DNA from: an uncultured Erysipelotrichaceae bacterium
Lineage (GTDB): Bacteria; Bacillota_I; Bacilli_A; Erysipelotrichales; Erysipelotrichaceae
Direction of reading: 5' to 3'
NCBI GenBank assembly: GCA_900314345.1
Contig: OMUX01000425.1
Coordinates: 1-9,591 of the forward strand
Length of the DNA: 9,591 nt
The notes beneath the pieces are model-generated. The model worked only from the letters and a program-made list of their open reading frames with translations, made no database searches and had not been told where the DNA came from. The position numbers and the translations under genes were made by a program. Positions 5,851 to 9,591 of this stretch are shown in pieces. Each line of letters opens with the position of its first letter. The stretch's first letter is position 1.

Positions 5851-7149
5851 ATGGCTCAAGGAATTTGCATCATTATTGCCTTTGTCATCATTGCCGCACT
5901 GATGATGACGAAGAAGATTCCGACACTGCTGGCTCTGCCGTTACTGGCAGTCATCATCTGCGTCATCGCAGGTGTACCGGCTGTGGGCAAGGACGCTGAT
6001 GGCAATGCCATCGGCTGGCTCCAGACTGTTCTGGAAGCCGGTACTGTCCGTATGGGCTCCGCCATCATGGCCGTTATCTTCGGCTCCTGGCTGGCAGAAC
6101 TCATGAACAAGACAGGCGTTACGGAATCCATCATCAAGAAGAGTGCTGAACTGGGCGGCGACAAGCCGCTGGTCATCACGATCATCATGAGCGTGGTTGT
6201 GGCAATCCTCTTCACAACACTGTCCGGACTGGGTGCCATCATCATGACCGGTTCCATTGTCCTGCCGATTCTGATTTCCGTCGGTGTACCGGCAATGAGC
6301 GCTGCTGTCATCTACATGATGTCCTTCACGACTGGTCTGACTTACAACATCGCACAGTGGCAGAACTATGCCAACATCTTCTCCCTGGATATTTCTGAGA
6401 TCCAGAGCTTCGAGACCATCATGATGATCCTGACAGCTGTTGCCACACTCGTCATGATCTTCGTTGAGTTCAAGAAGAACGGCATCAAGTATGCATTCTC
6501 TGCACCGAAGGACGGCGCAAAGGTCGAAGAGAAGCCGGCTGATGTCAACCCGCTGGCCATGATCACACCTTTGATTCCGATCATCCTTGTTGCAGTATTC
6601 AAGTTCCCGGTATGCCCGTCCTTCATGATCGGCATCTGCTGGATCCTCATCTTCACATCCAAGTCCTGGGGCAAGGCTATGAACATGCTCACCAAGAGCT
6701 GCTATGACGGCATTACAAATGCAGGCCCGGCAGTCATCCTGATGATCGGCATCGGCATCCTGTTCCTGGCTGTAACCAACGCACAGGTCAAGACAGTTCT
6801 GGATCCGTTCCTGCTGGCTGTAACACCGAAGTCCATGATTGCATACATCATCTTCTTCTCACTGCTGGCTCCGCTGGCTCTGTACCGTGGACCGATGAAC
6901 CTGTTCGGACTTGGCTCCGGCATCGCAGCTTTGATCATCGGCCTTGGCACACTGTCTCCGCAGGCTGTCATGGGTGCCTTCCTCTCTGCTGAGAGAATCC
7001 AGGCTGCCGGCGACCCGACCAACACACAGAACGTCTGGACAGCAAACTTCACAGAAGTTGATGTCAATACACTGACAAAGAAGATGCTGCCGTATCTGTG
7101 GATCGTTGCAGTGCTGGGTGTCATCATCTCTGCAGTACGTTACTTCTGA
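5851..7149 (+). CDS. Ion-transporter-superfamily permease (citrate/gluconate/C4-dicarboxylate-like)
   Basis: The 432-residue, very hydrophobic protein has about 12 membrane segments (for example near 3-19, 24-42, 67-84, 106-126, 128-146, 150-166, 189-207, 236-250, 255-270, 293-310, 327-345, 352-366 and 413-429). Two halves are separated by a charged cytoplasmic loop at about 207-233. Each half has a Gly/Ser/Thr-rich stretch of the kind forming re-entrant hairpins in this superfamily: TTLSGLGAIIMTGS (122-135) and ALYRGPMNLFGLGSG (343-357). The C-terminal PTNTQNVW (389-396) recalls CitMHS- and GntP-like carriers. It probably imports an organic anion by proton or sodium symport. AAAGGG 10 nt before the ATG supports the start. 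It lies between the regulator and a hydantoinase-like gene, so it likely imports that enzyme's substrate. The exact subfamily and substrate cannot be read from sequence. Confidence 0.8.
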   Translation: MAQGICIIIAFVIIAALMMTKKIPTLLALPLLAVIICVIAGVPAVGKDADGNAIGWLQTVLEAGTVRMGSAIMAVIFGSWLAELMNKTGVTESIIKKSAELGGDKPLVITIIMSVVVAILFTTLSGLGAIIMTGSIVLPILISVGVPAMSAAVIYMMSFTTGLTYNIAQWQNYANIFSLDISEIQSFETIMMILTAVATLVMIFVEFKKNGIKYAFSAPKDGAKVEEKPADVNPLAMITPLIPIILVAVFKFPVCPSFMIGICWILIFTSKSWGKAMNMLTKSCYDGITNAGPAVILMIGIGILFLAVTNAQVKTVLDPFLLAVTPKSMIAYIIFFSLLAPLALYRGPMNLFGLGSGIAALIIGLGTLSPQAVMGAFLSAERIQAAGDPTNTQNVWTANFTEVDVNTLTKKMLPYLWIVAVLGVIISAVRYF

Positions 7150-7165
7150 CCAACAGCTGAAAGAC

Positions 7166-7197
7166 AAGAACCGTGCATCCACTGAATGCCGGTTCTT
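7166..7197 (+). repeat. Stem-loop between the permease and hydantoinase genes
   Basis: AAGAACCG (7166-7173) pairs perfectly with CGGTTCTT (7190-7197), and GCAT (7175-7178) pairs with ATGC (7186-7189). This gives 12 bp with one bulged T and a 7-nt loop, starting 17 nt after the permease stop. It is followed by CTCTGAAGG rather than a T run. It may be a leaky terminator or an mRNA-stabilising/processing hairpin that sets unequal levels of the two products. Confidence 0.55.
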
Positions 7198-7261
7198 CTC
7201 TGAAGGAAAGGCCTTTGCAGGACAAAGACCCTTCCTTGAGAACAGGAAAGGAAAAGAATTT

Positions 7262-9412
7262 ATGAAAGTCAGAATCGGCATCGATGTCGGCGGTACCTTT
7301 ACGGATGCTGCGGCGATCAACAATGAAACGTATGAACTGATCGGAGCAGTCAAGACACCGACAACACACAAGGCGAAGGAAGGCGTCGCTGCAGGTATTG
7401 TGCAGGTTCTGCACATGGTCCTGGAAAAGTACAGCATTGCACCTGAGGATGTTGTGTTCATTGCCCATGGCACAACACAGGCAACCAATGCACTGCTGGA
7501 AGGCGATGTGGCCAAGGTCGGTATTATTACATTGGGCGAAGGCCTTCAGGGTGCCAAATCCAGATCCGATACCAACATCGGCAACATTGAACTGGCAGAA
7601 GGGAAGTTCCTGGAGTCTTCCAACCAGTATGTTGATGCCAGCGACAAGGAACATCTGGAGGAAAACATCAACAAGGCAATTGATGCACTGGTGAAGGAAG
7701 GATGCAGATCCTTTGTCGCGGCGGAAGCCTTCTCTGTGGATGATCCTTCCAATGAAAACCTCGTGGTCCGTCTTTGTGCAGAAAGAGGTCTTCCGGCAAC
7801 GGCTACCAATGACATCTCCAAGCTCTACGGCCTGAAGATCAGAACACGCACGGCTGTGATCAACGCTTCCATCATGCCCAAGATGCTGGAAGCAGCTACC
7901 ATGACAGACCAGTCCATCAAGGCTGCCGGCATCAAGGCGCCGCTGATGGTGATGCGCTGTGACGGCGGTGTGATGACCGTGGATGAAGTACGCAACCGTC
8001 CGATTCTGACCATCCTGTCCGGACCGGCAGCGGGTGTTGCCGGTGCCTTGATGTATGAAAAGCTGACCGACGGCATCTTCTTTGAAGTCGGCGGTACTTC
8101 CACGGATATCTCCTGTGTCAAGGACGGGCGTGTCATGATCCGTTATGCGGAAGTCGGCGGTTTCAAGACATATCTGAATTCCCTGGATGTACGTACGGTA
8201 GGCATCGGCGGAGGATCCATGATTGAGATCAAGGACGGAAAGATCGTCAATGCCGGACCGCGTTCTGCACATATCGCTGATCTTGACTACGAAGTCTACA
8301 GCAAGCCTGAGGATATTGTTGATCCAAAGCTTGTATCTGTTCATCCGATGCCATCTGATCCAGAGTATGCATGCATAGAATGCTCCAATGGCAGGAGAGT
8401 GGCGCTGACCATAGCCGGCGCAGGCAATATCTGCGGCTATGTCAGACCGGAAGACTACGCCTACGGAAACAGGGAAGCGGCAGTCAAGGCATGGAAGCCG
8501 CTGGCTGACAACATGGGGCTCAGTGTTGAGGATGCCGCAAGGAAGGCGCTGGAATATGCCGCGGCCAAGAACAGCAAGGTCGCTGCTGCCCTGATGCATG
8601 ACTATGACATGGATCCCAGAACCACCGTGTTTGTCGGCGGCGGAGGCGGTGCGGCTGCAGTTGTTCCGCACCTTGCGGAGACGATGGGACACAAGCACCG
8701 GATCGCAAACAACGCTCCGGTCATCTCCACCATCGGTGTGTCTCTTGCCATGGTGCGCGACATGGTGGAACGCACGGTTACCAATCCTACCCAGGAAGAT
8801 ATTCTTGCAGTACGCAAGGAAGCAGAGCTCAAGGCAATTCAGAACGGTGCCAGTCCGGAAACCGTGGAAGTTACCGTGGAAGTGGATAACCAGCGCAACA
8901 TTGTCAGAGCCATTGCCACAGGTGCTACGGAGATGCGCTCCCATGACCGCATGAAGAAGCAGCTTTCCGTTGATGAACTGCTGAAGGAAGTGGGTGAGAA
9001 CCTGCAGATGGATCCTTCCACACTCAAGGTCGCAGCGGAAAACGGTGTCATGTATGCCGTTATGGGTGAAAAAAAGGAAAAGAAGATGCTGTTCCTGACA
9101 AAGACCACACATCCTCTGCGCATCATTGATGATGAAGGCGTCATCCGCATGCAGAGAAGCAATGCCAGCGTCATGCAGTCTTCTGCCGGTACATGGCGCA
9201 AGGATGTCAATGCCATGCTGGAAGATATGACGGAATACAATGACGGCGGTGCATCCCTGCCGAACCTCTATATTGCACTGGGCAGAAGGATCATTGATCT
9301 TTCCGGCATGCAGAAGCCGGAACAGGTCATTTCCCTGGCTGAAGTGGAGCTGGAAGGTCTGGCTCCTGAGACAAAACTGATCCTTGCCGGAAACAAACGT
9401 GGTGAAGCCTGA
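7262..9412 (+). CDS. Hydantoinase/oxoprolinase family protein, HyuA-like, without adjacent HyuB
   Basis: The 716-residue protein belongs to the ATP-dependent hydantoinase/5-oxoprolinase/acetone-carboxylase fold. The N-terminal domain opens with IGIDVGGTFTDA (5-16) and carries AHGTTQATNALLEG (68-81). The central domain (about 195-500) has ILSGPAAGVAGA (251-262), the second phosphate motif FFEVGGTSTDIS (273-284), VGIGGGSMIEI (313-323) and FVGGGGGAAAVVPHL (457-471). The last 215 residues (about 500-716) do not show the C-terminal motifs I associate with HyuA and may be a different module. Members usually couple ATP hydrolysis to ring opening of lactams or hydantoins, or to carboxylation of ketones, often with a HyuB partner. 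The frame is open from 7106 inside the permease gene, but the start at 7262 has AAAGGA 9 nt upstream and puts the DVGGT motif at its usual position. It follows the permease by 112 nt. The substrate is unknown. Confidence 0.85.
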   Translation: MKVRIGIDVGGTFTDAAAINNETYELIGAVKTPTTHKAKEGVAAGIVQVLHMVLEKYSIAPEDVVFIAHGTTQATNALLEGDVAKVGIITLGEGLQGAKSRSDTNIGNIELAEGKFLESSNQYVDASDKEHLEENINKAIDALVKEGCRSFVAAEAFSVDDPSNENLVVRLCAERGLPATATNDISKLYGLKIRTRTAVINASIMPKMLEAATMTDQSIKAAGIKAPLMVMRCDGGVMTVDEVRNRPILTILSGPAAGVAGALMYEKLTDGIFFEVGGTSTDISCVKDGRVMIRYAEVGGFKTYLNSLDVRTVGIGGGSMIEIKDGKIVNAGPRSAHIADLDYEVYSKPEDIVDPKLVSVHPMPSDPEYACIECSNGRRVALTIAGAGNICGYVRPEDYAYGNREAAVKAWKPLADNMGLSVEDAARKALEYAAAKNSKVAAALMHDYDMDPRTTVFVGGGGGAAAVVPHLAETMGHKHRIANNAPVISTIGVSLAMVRDMVERTVTNPTQEDILAVRKEAELKAIQNGASPETVEVTVEVDNQRNIVRAIATGATEMRSHDRMKKQLSVDELLKEVGENLQMDPSTLKVAAENGVMYAVMGEKKEKKMLFLTKTTHPLRIIDDEGVIRMQRSNASVMQSSAGTWRKDVNAMLEDMTEYNDGGASLPNLYIALGRRIIDLSGMQKPEQVISLAEVELEGLAPETKLILAGNKRGEA

Positions 9413-9415
9413 GCT

Positions 9416-9591
9416 ATGGGAGAGAAGCAGAACAAGAAGAACCGCTTCAGCTTTCCATTCCCGGGAAAGGAACTTGCCGACAAGGAACTGAGCTATGATC
9501 CCTGCTATGGCAAGATCCCGGAAGAAGACCGGAAGAGAATCACCGAGAATGCCTGGAACAAGGGCGTAAAAGCTGCAGAAGAAGCCTATGC
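9416..9591 (+). CDS. N-terminus of an unrecognised protein, cut by the window edge
   Basis: An ATG 3 nt after the hydantoinase stop opens a frame that stays open to the end of the window (58 complete codons). The product begins MGEKQNKKNRFSFPFPG, is hydrophilic and highly charged, and has no signal peptide or membrane segment in the visible part. It contains YDPCYGKIPEEDRKRI (27-42) and an Ala/Glu-rich helix near the edge (ending about GVKAAEEAY). The only ribosome binding candidate is a weak GGTGA overlapping the end of the hydantoinase gene, so translational coupling is likely. I do not recognise the family. The visible part does not look like the start of HyuB, which would open with the N-methylhydantoinase-B fold, but 58 residues are too few to exclude a link. 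Confidence 0.7.
   Translation, partial: MGEKQNKKNRFSFPFPGKELADKELSYDPCYGKIPEEDRKRITENAWNKGVKAAEEAY

Noticed and set aside
7106..7261. N-terminal extension of the hydantoinase into the permease gene
   Set aside because: It would place 52 unrelated residues before the DVGGTFTD motif and span the stem-loop at 7166-7197. AAAGGA before 7262 gives a normal start.
7124..9112. A 662-codon open frame antisense to the hydantoinase gene
   Set aside because: It lies entirely opposite a gene with clear family motifs. Its translation is Cys/His-rich with no recognisable motif and no good ribosome binding site. It reflects codon bias of the sense strand.

Overview
The window is bacterial, compact and of roughly even base composition. 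Ribosome binding sites are purine-rich (AAGGAG, AAAGGA types), and gene content and protein style fit a gut-type Firmicute. An Erysipelotrichales or Clostridia relative is my guess, but there is no rRNA or other marker to settle it. There are seven complete protein genes and one gene cut by the right edge. I see no tRNA or rRNA genes, insertion sequences or CRISPR arrays.

Layout. (1) 139-1428 (+) is a membrane protein with an N-terminal zinc ribbon, two hydrophobic segments and a Thr-Pro-Glu-Pro stalk, ending at a hairpin near 1486-1520. (2) 1664-3234 (-) is a two-gene nanE-nanK unit: N-acetylmannosamine-6-phosphate 2-epimerase followed 2 nt later by a ROK-family N-acetylmannosamine kinase. 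It ends at a clear intrinsic terminator at 1626-1650. (3) 3339-4694 (+), divergent from nanE across 104 nt, is an FAD-dependent oxidoreductase of unknown substrate, with its own terminator-like hairpin. (4) 4831-9591 (+) looks like a catabolic or transport operon: a degenerate ROK-type regulator behind a good sigma-A promoter, an ion-transporter-superfamily permease, a single hydantoinase/oxoprolinase (HyuA-like) ATPase-fold enzyme, and the start of an unrecognised protein 3 nt after it.

How they work together. NanE and NanK carry out the ManNAc-to-GlcNAc-6-phosphate part of sialic-acid catabolism. The lyase nanA and a sialic-acid transporter are not in the window. The divergent FAD enzyme may be co-controlled with nanEK through the shared promoter region, but its role there is inference. 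The regulator-permease-HyuA group suggests uptake and ATP-dependent opening of a small anionic, lactam or amide-like substrate. The substrate is not readable from sequence, and the usual HyuB partner is absent directly downstream.

The parts most worth a second look are the HyuA-without-HyuB operon and its unrecognised downstream gene, a 72-nt spacer before the permease that can fold into two mutually exclusive hairpins, the ROK kinase lacking the ROK zinc motif, and a topology conflict in the zinc-ribbon protein.
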